From assembly GCF_014217545.1 (NCBI RefSeq), contig NZ_CP043178.1, positions 2,046,001-2,110,000 of the forward strand: a DNA stretch of 64,000 nucleotides, given 5' to 3'. Source of the stretch: Pseudarthrobacter sp. NBSH8. Its GTDB lineage: Bacteria > Actinomycetota > Actinomycetes > Actinomycetales > Micrococcaceae. Below the pieces are notes generated by a model. It saw only the letters and a list, made by a program, of their open reading frames with translations. It was not told where the DNA came from and did not search any database. Shown here in pieces: positions 9,325 to 18,768 of this stretch (its first letter is position 1; each line of letters starts with the position of its first letter). A program made the position numbers and the translations under genes.

Positions 9325-9954
9325 CTAGTTGTTGATCCGCTTCACCCGGCGGACCAGGACGTCGGGAAATGCCCGGTGCAGTGACACTGCGATCACCGCT
9401 GCGAGGATGTTCTTAATCACGTCGCCGGGGTAGAAGACCAAGTCTGCGAGGAAGGCGTCACCCAGTGAAGCTTTGGTGTTCAGGGCGATCCCGGCGACTC
9501 CGAGCATGTGCACGATCGCGATGCTGGTGACCATCGCCGACGCGAAGAACCACAGCGCCCGGGCGCGTGTTGTCCGCCGGATCACCACGGTGGCCAGCCA
9601 TCCGACAACGGCTGCAGCGATGGGGAAAGCAATGATGTAACCGGCCGAGGGGCCGGCCAGAATGGCCAGTCCGCTGCGGCCCTGGCTGAAGATCGGGAGG
9701 CCGGCCAGGCCCAGGAGTGTGTACAGGCCGACGGCGGCGAAACCTCGGCCTGGGCCCAGCATCAGTCCGGTGAGCATCACCGCAAGGGTCTGGAAAGTGA
9801 TGGGGATGCCGAAGACGTTCGCCGCGATGCCAGGCACCATAGCGGAGCCGGCAACGAGCGCTGCGAAGACGGCGATCAGGCCCAGGTCGGTGGCATTCCA
9901 CCGGTTCCGGAGGCGGGAAGCGGTGCCGGTGGCGGCGGTGTCTGTCTGGCTCAT
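9325..9954 (-). CDS. bioY: Biotin transporter S component BioY
   Basis: A 209-residue integral membrane protein of the BioY family, the high-affinity biotin-binding subunit of the BioMNY importer. It has about six hydrophobic helices and the family features GLMLGPGRGFAAVGLYTLLG and LAGPSAGYIIAFP. The chosen ATG at 9954 (MSQTD) has AGGAA about seven bases upstream; the frame is open further 5' but that stretch is not BioY-like. It is the first gene of bioYMN. An imperfect palindrome 76-96 bases upstream (10030-10050) may be its operator. Confidence 0.94.
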   Translation of the reverse strand: MSQTDTAATGTASRLRNRWNATDLGLIAVFAALVAGSAMVPGIAANVFGIPITFQTLAVMLTGLMLGPGRGFAAVGLYTLLGLAGLPIFSQGRSGLAILAGPSAGYIIAFPIAAAVVGWLATVVIRRTTRARALWFFASAMVTSIAIVHMLGVAGIALNTKASLGDAFLADLVFYPGDVIKNILAAVIAVSLHRAFPDVLVRRVKRINN

Positions 9955-10029
9955 GGGGTTGTTCCTGTCGTGGTTGTACAAGCGAAGCATGGGGGTCATC
10001 CTGACGTTACCGGCCGCCGTCGGGCGCCA

Positions 10030-10050
10030 TTTTGTAGGGGATCTACTAAA
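10030..10050. promoter_or_regulatory. Near-perfect palindrome upstream of bioY
   Basis: TTTTGTAG (10030-10037) and CTACTAAA (10043-10050) form an 8-bp inverted repeat with one mismatch around a 5-base spacer. It lies in the 284-bp region between divergent bioY and the ABC-F gene. Its AT-richness stands out from its surroundings. A GntR- or TetR-like operator fits the shape; it does not match the classical BirA box as I know it. Confidence 0.45.
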
Positions 10051-10238
10051 CGGGATGCCCGGGGTTGACGGCCGGGCACAACCGTTGAGCCAACGCACGA
10101 CCGCGGTGCAGCGGTTATGGGGCCAAGCTGAGGCCGGTAGACTTGGAAAGGCCGTTCTGTCGGCCATTCTGCCCGGCTGCTTCCAGACGTCATCCGATGA
10201 GCTGCGGCGTTTCCCTGTTGTGAAAGGCCTTACCTGCT

Positions 10239-11837
10239 GTGATTACTGTCCAGGATCTTGAACTGCGCGCCGGCGCCCGGCTCCTCATGGACCAGGTGAG
10301 CTTCCGCATCGACAAGGGCGACAAAATCGGCCTTGTAGGCCGCAACGGCGCAGGCAAGACTACCCTGACCCGGGTACTCGCGGGCGAAGGCCAGCCCGCC
10401 GGCGGCAAGGTTACCCGCAGCGGCGAGATCGGCTACCTGCCGCAGGATCCCCGCACTCCGGACATGGAACAGCTGGCCCGCGACCGCATCCTCTCCGCCC
10501 GAGGTCTGGACGTAGCCGTCAACAAGCTCAAGCAGACGCATGAGGACATGGCCAGCGAGGACACCGAGGTCCAGCGCAAGGCGATGAACCGCTATGACCG
10601 GCTGGAATCCGAGTTCCTGGCCGCCGGCGGCTACGCGGCCGAGGCCGAGGCCGCCGCGATCTGCTCCAACCTGGCCCTCCCGGACCGGCTGCTGAACCAG
10701 CCGCTCAAGACCCTGTCCGGCGGCCAGCGCCGTCGTGTGGAACTCGCCCGGATCCTGTATTCGGACGCCGAAACGATGCTCCTCGATGAGCCCACCAACC
10801 ACCTCGACGCTGACTCCATCACCTGGCTCCGCGAGTTCCTGAAGAACCACCAGGGCGGCCTGATCGTGATCAGCCACGATACCGAGCTGCTCGAAGCCAC
10901 CGTCAACAAAGTGTTCCTGCTGGATCCCAACCGCGCCAAGGTCGACTTCTACAATATGAACTGGAAGCGCTACCTGCTCCAGCGAGAAACGGATGAGCGC
11001 GCCCGCAAGCGTGAGCGCGCCAACGCGGAGAAGAAAGCCCAGGTCCTCATCGACCAGGCCAACAAAATGCGCGCCAAGGCCACCAAGGCCGTCGCAGCGC
11101 AGAACATGGCCAAGCGTGCCGAACGTCTGCTGGGCGGCCTCGAAGCCGTCCGCGCGACCGACCGCGTGGCGGCCCTGCGCTTCCCTGATCCGTCACCCTG
11201 CGGCAAGACTCCGCTGACAGCGGACGGACTCAGCAAGTCCTACGGTTCGCTGGAGATCTTCACCGACGTGGACCTGGCCATCGACCGCGGTTCCAAGGTG
11301 GTCATCCTAGGCCTCAACGGGGCCGGCAAGACCACCCTCCTGCGGATGCTCGCCGGCGTCGACAAGCCGGACACCGGCGAGGTCGTGGCGGGCCACGGCC
11401 TGAAGGTGGGCTACTACGCCCAGGAGCACGAGACGCTCGACGTGGACCGCACCGTCCTGCAGAACATGCGCTCCTCCGCCCCGGACATGAACGACGCGGA
11501 AGTCCGCAACATCCTGGGCTCGTTCCTTTTCTCCGGAGACGACGTCGATAAGCCCGCCGGTGTGCTCTCCGGCGGCGAGAAGACCCGGCTGGCCCTGGCC
11601 ACCATCGTGGCCTCAAGCGCGAACGTGCTTCTCCTTGACGAGCCCACCAACAACCTCGACCCGGCCAGCCGCGCCGAAATCCTCGGGGCACTGAGCAACT
11701 ACACCGGCGCCGTCGTCCTCGTGAGCCACGATGAAGGTGCCGTCGAAGCGCTGAACCCCGAGCGCGTTGTGCTGCTGCCCGACGGCATCGAGGACCACTG
11801 GAACGAAGACTACCTCGACCTGATTACGCTGGCTTAG
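10239..11837 (+). CDS. ABC-F family ATPase
   Basis: A 532-residue soluble protein with two ABC ATPase domains and no membrane segments, the layout of ABC-F translation factors (EttA/Uup/Vga-like), which act at the ribosomal E site. First Walker A GRNGAGKTT at residues 34-42 with LSGGQRRRVELA; second GLNGAGKTT near 358 with LSGGEKTRLALA. The charged, Arg/Lys-rich linker between the domains (about 240-300) matches the P-site tRNA-interaction motif region. GTG at 10239 starts the family-typical MITVQDLELRAG. It could be housekeeping or confer antibiotic protection; sequence alone does not decide. Confidence 0.93.
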   Translation: MITVQDLELRAGARLLMDQVSFRIDKGDKIGLVGRNGAGKTTLTRVLAGEGQPAGGKVTRSGEIGYLPQDPRTPDMEQLARDRILSARGLDVAVNKLKQTHEDMASEDTEVQRKAMNRYDRLESEFLAAGGYAAEAEAAAICSNLALPDRLLNQPLKTLSGGQRRRVELARILYSDAETMLLDEPTNHLDADSITWLREFLKNHQGGLIVISHDTELLEATVNKVFLLDPNRAKVDFYNMNWKRYLLQRETDERARKRERANAEKKAQVLIDQANKMRAKATKAVAAQNMAKRAERLLGGLEAVRATDRVAALRFPDPSPCGKTPLTADGLSKSYGSLEIFTDVDLAIDRGSKVVILGLNGAGKTTLLRMLAGVDKPDTGEVVAGHGLKVGYYAQEHETLDVDRTVLQNMRSSAPDMNDAEVRNILGSFLFSGDDVDKPAGVLSGGEKTRLALATIVASSANVLLLDEPTNNLDPASRAEILGALSNYTGAVVLVSHDEGAVEALNPERVVLLPDGIEDHWNEDYLDLITLA

Positions 11838-11876
11838 CCTTCTCGGCGTCCGGTCGCCTTCCGCTTAGCACCGCCC

Positions 11877-11934
11877 TAGATTTGCCGCGTGCTCGCTCGT
11901 TCCTCGCTTAGACGCACGCTACACAAATCCACCG
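11877..11934. repeat. Intergenic palindromic repeat, copy A
   Basis: An imperfect palindrome: GATTTG (11879-11884) and GCGTGC (11887-11892) are answered by GCACGC (11914-11919) and CAAATC (11924-11929). Its reverse complement matches copy B (12285-12344) in blocks TGTAGCGTGCGTC, GCGAGGAACGAGC and AGCACGCGG. It lies just beyond the 3' end of the ABC-F gene and of the ybaK remnant. Confidence 0.75.
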
Positions 11935-11970
11935 CGTCGCTGCGCTGACGGTCCAGTCACCTTGGGGGAG

Positions 11971-12270
11971 CTAGCGGACCGTTAGTTCCGTTGCGTGCGT
12001 GATTCGCAGCAGGTCTTCGTACGTGATGCTGAACATTGAGTTGTGGTCTCCTGCTCCGGCCCAGAGGACTTTGTGGGCCTTGAGTGAGTTGTCCAGGAGT
12101 GTTCTGATCTTTTTCGGGTGGCCTACCGGGGCTACGCCGCCTACTTCCTGGCCTGTGTGTTGCAGGACGAACGCGGCGGTGGCCCGGCGGATCTTTCCTG
12201 TTTTCACCGGACCGACAACAAGGCCGTGTCCACTTGGCAGTACTGCCCTTGCTGGTGCGCAATAAGGCAC
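11971..12270 (-). pseudogene. Decayed ybaK-type aminoacyl-tRNA deacylase, C-terminal fragment
   Basis: The 3' part encodes the C-terminal half of the YbaK/EbsC family of Cys-tRNA(Pro) editing deacylases: KTGKIRRATAAFVLQHTGQE, then GGVAPVGHPKKIRT. These proteins are about 150-165 residues, so roughly the first half is missing. Upstream the family match (QVDTALLSVR) continues in a different frame, which meets a TGA (plus-strand 12204-12206), so a frameshift lies near 12205-12215. Further 5' the match is lost at the palindromic repeat. A GTG at 12270 leaves a 99-codon open frame, but the protein would lack much of the fold. Inverted repeat copies lie on both sides. Confidence 0.75.
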
Positions 12271-12284
12271 GAGCGAAGTAGCGT

Positions 12285-12344
12285 GGGTGATTTATGTAGC
12301 GTGCGTCAGAGGCGAGGAACGAGCCAGCACGCGGGAAATCACCC
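12285..12344. repeat. Intergenic palindromic repeat, copy B
   Basis: A 60-bp element with perfect 9-bp terminal inverted repeats, GGGTGATTT (12285-12293) and AAATCACCC (12336-12344), and inner GCGTGC/GCACGC arms. It is inverted relative to copy A at 11877-11934. It sits at the truncated 5' side of the ybaK remnant. The flanking 12271-12440 holds more short GCGAAGCGAACGC-like motifs and no gene. Confidence 0.8.
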
Positions 12345-12440
12345 GCGTTGCGAAGCGAACGCAACTGACGAAAGCGAACGCAACCACAGGGCGCTTTTCA
12401 CATTCGCCACCAGGGCGGCAACCTCCACACCATGCATGCG

Positions 12441-13334
12441 TCAGTAACCCTGCGCGTCCAGGAGGGCGTCTTCCTCTTCTTCGGCGGTCGCCTTCTTGCG
12501 TTTGCGGGCAACAGGCGGACGACGGCGGGCTGCCGCAGCGGCGGAATGCACGGGGCTGCCGGAATCCCGCGACCTGTCTTCACCCTCAAGCTCATCCTCG
12601 GCGTCGATCGCAGCATTCCTGGCCTGCTGCCGTGCGGCGTACCCGAAGCCCACGAACATCAGTACGCCAAACGCAAACCACTGCAGGGAATAGGACAGGT
12701 GCGTGCCTTCTTCGGTGGCCGGCTTCGGGAACGGGACGGGCGTGTCAGCGGGGGCGGGAGATTCAGACGCGAGCTGTCCGTAGGCGCCAGTCAGGACCGG
12801 GTATCCCAGTTGGTCCGCATAGGTGGGGAGATCGATGGAAGCAAGCTGGCCCTCGGGGGCACCACGGTCCAGTTGGGGCTCCCCGTGCTTGAGGCGGACG
12901 ACAGCGGTCACTGGGCCGGCGGGAGGCGCCGGAATGGAATCGGGACTGCCCGGGTTCTTGTTGCCGATGGGCAGCCAGCCGCGGTCAATCACCACAGTTT
13001 CGCCGGTCTCGAGCTTGAAGGGGACAACCACCTCATACCCGGGCTGCCCGTTCAGCGGACGGTTGCGGACAATGCGCTGACCGTCGGGAGCGTAGGCGCC
13101 TTGGAGTTCCACCTGGGTCCATTCCTTCGAGGGGTCCAGTGCGGCGAACTCGTCCCGTGCTGCGTCGAAGGAGATGGGTGTGGCGGAATAGTTGGTGACG
13201 ACGCGGTTGATCTCTGCGAGGGTCTCTGCGCGGCGGTCCATCTGCCAGCGGCCAAGGAAGACGCAGGCAGCCGCGAAGATGGCGGCCAGCAGGAGGTATC
13301 CCAGCCACTTGCTGGAGAAGAGGAAGCGGTACAT
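12441..13334 (-). CDS. SURF1 family cytochrome oxidase assembly protein
   Basis: A 297-residue SURF1/Shy1-type membrane protein, which assists assembly of heme-copper terminal oxidases. The layout is diagnostic: an N-terminal membrane helix (about residues 10-28), the GRWQMDRR element right after it, an external domain with RNRPLNGQPGYEVVVPF and DRGWLP, and a second helix near residue 225 (LQWFAFGVLMFVGFGYA). The last 55 residues are a charged Arg/Glu-rich cytoplasmic tail that is longer than in many homologues. The next gene upstream abuts it: its stop codon ends one base before this ATG. Confidence 0.93.
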   Translation of the reverse strand: MYRFLFSSKWLGYLLLAAIFAAACVFLGRWQMDRRAETLAEINRVVTNYSATPISFDAARDEFAALDPSKEWTQVELQGAYAPDGQRIVRNRPLNGQPGYEVVVPFKLETGETVVIDRGWLPIGNKNPGSPDSIPAPPAGPVTAVVRLKHGEPQLDRGAPEGQLASIDLPTYADQLGYPVLTGAYGQLASESPAPADTPVPFPKPATEEGTHLSYSLQWFAFGVLMFVGFGYAARQQARNAAIDAEDELEGEDRSRDSGSPVHSAAAAARRRPPVARKRKKATAEEEEDALLDAQGY

Positions 13335-13606
13335 TCAGCCGTCCTGCCCTACCGGCGCCCGGCCCGCGTCATCCCCCGAATCCAGGACCAGGGTTTCCTT
13401 CCACAGGCCGCGGGTCTGGAGGTAGTCTTCGAGCCAGTCACGGTGGTCGTTGCAGGCAAGCCAGGTTTTGCGGCGTTCCGGCGTATGGATCTTGGGGTTG
13501 TTCCAGAGCAGTTGCCAGGACGCTTCCGTACGGCACGCCTTGCGGGAGCACATGGCAGCCATGGCCGGCGGGGGACCAGCAGTCCCTGCAGCCAGGTCAA
13601 AAATGT

Positions 13607-13610
<4 letters not shown>
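13335..13610 (-). CDS. Small conserved cysteine-containing protein, function unknown
   Basis: A 91-residue protein with CSRKAC near residues 21-26 and a further WLAC (about residue 53) followed by NDHRDWLEDYL. The Cys/His spacing suggests a small metal-binding fold. I recognise it as a conserved actinobacterial protein without a reliable function. It lies between the DUF3099 gene, which overlaps its start by four bases (ATGA), and SURF1, with which it is contiguous, so the three form a minus-strand unit. Confidence 0.75.
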
Positions 13611-14911
<1,301 letters not shown>

Positions 14912-15025
14912 AACGAGGGTGAACTGCCTTCTTTGTCGGGGTCACACAAGTGATTGTGGACTAGGCGCTGGCATGATTGACACCAGACCTCAACGGATTT
15001 AGACGTTTCGAACAAAGGAGCCCAT

Positions 15026-15778
15026 ATGGGACTGCTGGACAACAAAACCGCCATCGTGACCGGATCCTCACGGGGAATCGGCGCCGAAGTGGCCAAGAAC
15101 CTCGCTGCCGAGGGCGCGGCCGTCGTCGTTAACTACCGCCAGAAGGCGCCGCGCGCCAACAAGGTGGTCGCAGGAATCGAAGCTGCCGGCGGCCGGGCCA
15201 CCGCCGTGGGTGCGGACCTCACCACCCAGGAAGGCGTGCAGGCCCTGGCCAGTGCGGCCATGGAGAACTTCGGTTCGCTGGACGTCCTGGTACTCAACGC
15301 GTCCGGCGGCATGGAGTCCGGCATGGCAGACGACTACGCCCTTAAGCTCAACCGCGATGCGCAGGTCAACATGCTCAACGCCGCCGTGCCCCTGATGAAG
15401 GAAGGCTCCCGTGTGGTCTTCGTGACCAGCCACCAGGCCCACTTCATCAACTCCGTGCCCACCATGCCCGAATACGAGCCTGTGGCCCGCAGCAAGCGTG
15501 CCGGCGAGGACGCCCTGCGTGAGCTCCTCCCGAACCTCGCTGAGAAGGGCATCTCGCTGGTGGTTGTGTCCGGCGACATGATCGAAGGCACCGTCACGGC
15601 CACGCTGCTGGACCGCTCAAACCCGGGCGCCATCGAAGCACGCCGCGCCGAGGCCGGAAAGCTCTACTCCGTGGAGGAGTTCGCTGAAGTTGTGGCCGGC
15701 ATGGCTACGGCCGACGTCGAATCCGGCCACACGGAGTACGCCGGCGGCTCCGACTACTTCGGCAAGGGCGTCGAGTAG
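15026..15778 (+). CDS. SDR family oxidoreductase with FabL/FabI-type Y-x6-K motif
   Basis: A 250-residue SDR. The N-terminal cofactor loop is the classical TGSSRGIG (residues 12-19). The expected YxxxK is absent: the position reads VARSK, while a Tyr lies seven residues before the Lys (YEPVARSK), giving Y-x6-K. That spacing marks enoyl-ACP reductases (FabI, InhA, FabL), and FabL of B. subtilis likewise combines TGSSRG with Y-x6-K. Its place directly after fabG supports an enoyl-reductase role; this remains inference because the C-terminal region is not clearly FabI-like. AAAGGA lies about nine bases before the ATG. A terminator follows at 15838. Confidence 0.8.
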   Translation: MGLLDNKTAIVTGSSRGIGAEVAKNLAAEGAAVVVNYRQKAPRANKVVAGIEAAGGRATAVGADLTTQEGVQALASAAMENFGSLDVLVLNASGGMESGMADDYALKLNRDAQVNMLNAAVPLMKEGSRVVFVTSHQAHFINSVPTMPEYEPVARSKRAGEDALRELLPNLAEKGISLVVVSGDMIEGTVTATLLDRSNPGAIEARRAEAGKLYSVEEFAEVVAGMATADVESGHTEYAGGSDYFGKGVE

Positions 15779-15834
15779 CGCTTCCGGGCATCCCGTAAGG
15801 GCCGTGTTTCCACGCGGCAAAATCCATCACCGCG

Positions 15835-16155
15835 GTGAGCCCCGGGCAGTACTCCTGCCCGGGGCTTCTTGCATGGCTCAGCAACGAGAGGTTACGGGCC
15901 GTAGCTATCCGGCAGGTATTCCCTGACGGTGATCACTTCGAGGCAACCATCGATCCCAACATCAGGGTTCGCCAATGGGTCGAGCTCGTGCCCCGCGGCT
16001 TCGAGGACGCCGTCGCCTGGCTTGCCTCCGCGGCGCACGGTGAGCGGCCGCAGTGGAACGTGACGTTACGGTCGCTGACCGGGACCGGACGGCCAAGGAT
16101 GCGGGGCTTCAGACCCCGGCGATGTGGCGCACCGCGTCGAGATACGGCATGTTGA
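15835..16155 (+). CDS. Possible small hypothetical gene or gene remnant
   Basis: The stretch 15779-16108 has no clear gene. Within it an open frame of up to 106 codons runs 15835-16155. Its middle part (from about 15900: VFPDGDHFEATIDPNI) looks protein-like, with G/C-rich third positions typical of local genes. The only start is a GTG inside the terminator stem at 15838, without a ribosome binding site, and the 3' end runs 47 bases into serB on the other strand. It may be the tail of a decayed gene. I do not recognise a family. Confidence 0.25.
   Translation: MSPGQYSCPGLLAWLSNERLRAVAIRQVFPDGDHFEATIDPNIRVRQWVELVPRGFEDAVAWLASAAHGERPQWNVTLRSLTGTGRPRMRGFRPRRCGAPRRDTAC
15838..15871 (+). terminator. 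Intrinsic terminator after the SDR gene
   Basis: A 12-bp perfect stem (15838-15849 with 15855-15866) around a TACTC loop is followed by TCTT. It lies 60 bases after the SDR stop and is the clear end of the fabG-SDR transcript. Confidence 0.8.
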
Positions 16156-17002
16156 TCGCAGCATCCGCGACGGCCCGGACCGCAGGTTTGGCGTTGAACG
16201 CCACACCGATCCCGGCGGCCCCGAGCATATCCAGGTCGTTGGCGCCGTCGCCCACGGCAATGGTGTGTTCCATCGCGATGCCTTCGGCGGCCGCCCACTC
16301 GCGCAGGTACTTTTCCTTCGCCGCGCGGTCGATGACGGCACCAATTACGTTGCCGGTCAGGGCGCCGTCCACAATTTCAAGCTCGTTAGCCAGCCAGTAG
16401 TCCAGGCCCAGATCCTCCGCTATGGGACGCAGGATCTGGTTGAACCCGCCGGACACCACGGCCACCACATGGCCCGCAGCTTTGAAGGCCGCAACCAGCT
16501 CAGCGGCACCGTCGCTCAGCTTCACTTCCGCCCGGACGGAATCGACGACGGCGGCTGGCAGTCCTGCGAGCACGGCCACCCGCGCGTGGAGGCTCTGCGC
16601 AAAGTCCAGTTCACCGCGCATAGCGGATTCGGTGACTGCCGCCACTTCCTCCCGCTTGCCCGCATAGGCCGCCAGGAGCTCAATGACTTCCTGCTGGATC
16701 AGTGTCGAATCAACGTCCATGATCAGCAGCTTCCGCGGAGCCGCACGCAAACCTGCGGGAACGATGGCGGTGTCCAGGCCGGCCTGCGCCGCCTCGGCCA
16801 CCGCTCTGCGGAGTGCGGAAATACCGGCGTCCGTGCCGTCGGCGATAGTGAGCTCGGCAGTGTGGACCTCAAACCGGTTGTCCCCGCCCCTTGATTGGGA
16901 TCGGACCCTGGCGCCACTGCCCGTCAGGGCGTCGTGCACGGTATCGAGCCCGGAGGCGGTCAGTTTTGGGCCATAGCTGACCGCAGTCACGTTCGAAGTC
17001 AT
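16109..17002 (-). CDS. serB: Phosphoserine phosphatase SerB
   Basis: A 297-residue HAD-type phosphatase that removes phosphate from L-phosphoserine, the last step of serine synthesis. The nucleophile motif DVDST is at residues 96-100, followed by the Ser of VVSGG and the motif IAVGDGANDLDML. The N-terminal 90 residues form the ACT-like region found in longer actinobacterial SerB proteins. The start ATG 17002 (MTSNV) gives the family-typical N-terminus; the frame stays open upstream without similarity. Transcribed alone, convergent with the fabG unit. Confidence 0.93.
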   Translation of the reverse strand: MTSNVTAVSYGPKLTASGLDTVHDALTGSGARVRSQSRGGDNRFEVHTAELTIADGTDAGISALRRAVAEAAQAGLDTAIVPAGLRAAPRKLLIMDVDSTLIQQEVIELLAAYAGKREEVAAVTESAMRGELDFAQSLHARVAVLAGLPAAVVDSVRAEVKLSDGAAELVAAFKAAGHVVAVVSGGFNQILRPIAEDLGLDYWLANELEIVDGALTGNVIGAVIDRAAKEKYLREWAAAEGIAMEHTIAVGDGANDLDMLGAAGIGVAFNAKPAVRAVADAAINMPYLDAVRHIAGV

Positions 17003-17171
17003 GGCTGCAATCTTAGTCAGCGGGGAAGAGCCACCCGAATTGATTGCGCCAGGTTGATGGCGAACCCCCGCGGGCGGGCCGGCCAGCGGGCGGGGCCGGC
17101 GACTATGGCCCGTATCGCTGTCCAAGTATCAGTTATCAGTCCGCCCCTTTTTTGTCCTAGTGTCTACTCCT

Positions 17172-17957
17172 ATGAGTGATGTTCTTGAATTGGCCGCCGT
17201 CAGCGTTGTCCGTGGGGCTAAAACGCTCCTGAACAAGGTGGACTGGCAGGTCAAAGAGGGCGAACGCTGGGTCATCCTGGGACCCAACGGTGCAGGCAAG
17301 ACCACTCTCCTGCAGATTGCTGCAGCCCGTCTTCACCCCACGAGCGGCATCGCCGGCATCCTGGAGGAAATCCTCGGCTCCGTGGACGTGTTTGAACTCC
17401 GTCCCCGCATCGGCCTGTCCTCCGCCGCCCTGGCCAACCAGATTCCCGGGCACGAAACAGTCCTCAACGTTGTTGTCACCGCAGCGTACGGCGTCACGGG
17501 CCGCTGGCGTGAAGGCTATGAAAAGGCTGACGAACGCCGGGCCTTCATGCTGCTGAATGACTGGGGCATGGGTCCGTTCCTGAACCGGGCTTTCGCGTCC
17601 CTGTCCGAGGGTGAGCGCAAGCGGGTACAGATTGCCCGCGCCCTCATGACTGATCCAGAACTCCTCCTGCTCGACGAACCCGCAGCCGGCCTGGACCTGG
17701 GTGGGCGCGAGGACCTGGTGCACCGCCTCAGCGAACTGGCCGGTGATGAGTCCGCTCCGGCCATTGTCCTGGTCACCCACCACCTCGAAGAGGTGCCCCC
17801 GGGCTTCACCCATGCGATGTTGCTCCGAGACTCCAACGTGGTGGCGGCCGGACCCCTCGCGGGCGTGCTGACGGCGGAGCACCTCAGCAAGACCTTCGGC
17901 GTGGAACTCGACGTCACCGTCAACGCTGGCCGCTACACCGCCACCGCCCGCCGCTAG
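17172..17957 (+). CDS. ABC transporter ATP-binding protein
   Basis: A 261-residue single ABC ATPase domain: Walker A GPNGAGKTT (about residues 37-45), signature SLSEGERKRVQIARAL and Walker B LLLDEPAAGLDLGG. The signature reads LSEGE instead of LSGGQ, as in the YlmA/ModF-like family of stand-alone ATPases. No permease of ABC type is adjacent. I chose ATG 17172 (MSDVLEL); a GTG at 17160 adds four residues. The substrate is unknown and the protein may act outside transport. Confidence 0.87.
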   Translation: MSDVLELAAVSVVRGAKTLLNKVDWQVKEGERWVILGPNGAGKTTLLQIAAARLHPTSGIAGILEEILGSVDVFELRPRIGLSSAALANQIPGHETVLNVVVTAAYGVTGRWREGYEKADERRAFMLLNDWGMGPFLNRAFASLSEGERKRVQIARALMTDPELLLLDEPAAGLDLGGREDLVHRLSELAGDESAPAIVLVTHHLEEVPPGFTHAMLLRDSNVVAAGPLAGVLTAEHLSKTFGVELDVTVNAGRYTATARR

Positions 17958-17975
17958 GCCGCGGCGCCGCCAATC

Positions 17976-18761
17976 GTGGATCTTCTCAGCAGCAGCTTTG
18001 TGTTTTTTGCCGGCCTGTGGGCCGGCACCATCAACGCCGTTGTAGGCTCCGGCACCCTGGTGACGTTCCCGGTCCTGATCGCCCTCGGAGTCACTCCCGT
18101 GGTGGCTTCCATGAGCAACGCGATGGGCCTTGTGGCCGGCACCGCAGCGGGTGCGTGGGGGTACCGCCGCGAGCTCAAGGGCCGCGGCCTGCAGTTGTTG
18201 AAGCTCCTGCCGGCGTCGCTGCTGGGCGGCATCACCGGGGCCTGGTTGCTGTTGCACCTGCCGGAGAAGGTCTTCCACTACGTGGCCCCGGTTCTCCTGG
18301 TGCTTGCCCTGCTGATGGTGGTGTTCCAGCCGCGGCTGCAGGCCTGGGTCCGCAATCGCGAGGAAAACCCCGAGCACGCCATCAAGGACAAAAGGCACGG
18401 CATTCTCCTGATTGTCCTGGTGTACCTGGCCGGCGTCTATGGGGGATACTTCGTGGCCGCCCAGGGCATCCTCCTGGTGGGCATCCTGGGCGTATTCCTC
18501 ACCGGCACCATCCAGAACGCCAACGCCATGAAGAACATTCTGGTCCTCGGCGTCAACCTTGTGGCCGCCGTGTCGTACCTGCTCTTCGCCTTTGACCGGA
18601 TCAACTGGCTGGTGGTGCTCCTGATCGCCGTGAGCTCCACAATCGGCGGCCTTCTGGGCTCCAAAGTTGGGCGGCGGCTGTCCCCGGCTGTGCTGCGGAC
18701 CGTCATCTTTGCGCTCGGCCTGATGGCGCTGGGCTTTATGACCGCCAACCTGCTGAAATAA
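17976..18761 (+). CDS. TauE/SafE-type sulfite exporter family permease
   Basis: A 261-residue integral membrane protein of the TauE/SafE (DUF81) family, whose members export small organosulfur or sulfonate anions. It shows two similar halves with about eight hydrophobic helices, the N-terminal FFAGLWAGTINAVVGSGTLV repeat start and its second-half counterpart (LAGVYGGYFVAAQGIL). The start is a GTG 18 bases after the ABC ATPase gene, and the methyltransferase gene follows in seven bases, so the three may be co-transcribed. The substrate cannot be read from sequence. Confidence 0.9.
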   Translation: MDLLSSSFVFFAGLWAGTINAVVGSGTLVTFPVLIALGVTPVVASMSNAMGLVAGTAAGAWGYRRELKGRGLQLLKLLPASLLGGITGAWLLLHLPEKVFHYVAPVLLVLALLMVVFQPRLQAWVRNREENPEHAIKDKRHGILLIVLVYLAGVYGGYFVAAQGILLVGILGVFLTGTIQNANAMKNILVLGVNLVAAVSYLLFAFDRINWLVVLLIAVSSTIGGLLGSKVGRRLSPAVLRTVIFALGLMALGFMTANLLK

Positions 18762-18768
18762 TCAGCCG

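Noticed and set aside
17157..18398. 413-codon minus-strand open frame over the ABC ATPase and TauE genes
   Set aside because: His/Gln/Gly-rich shadow; both plus-strand genes have clear motifs.
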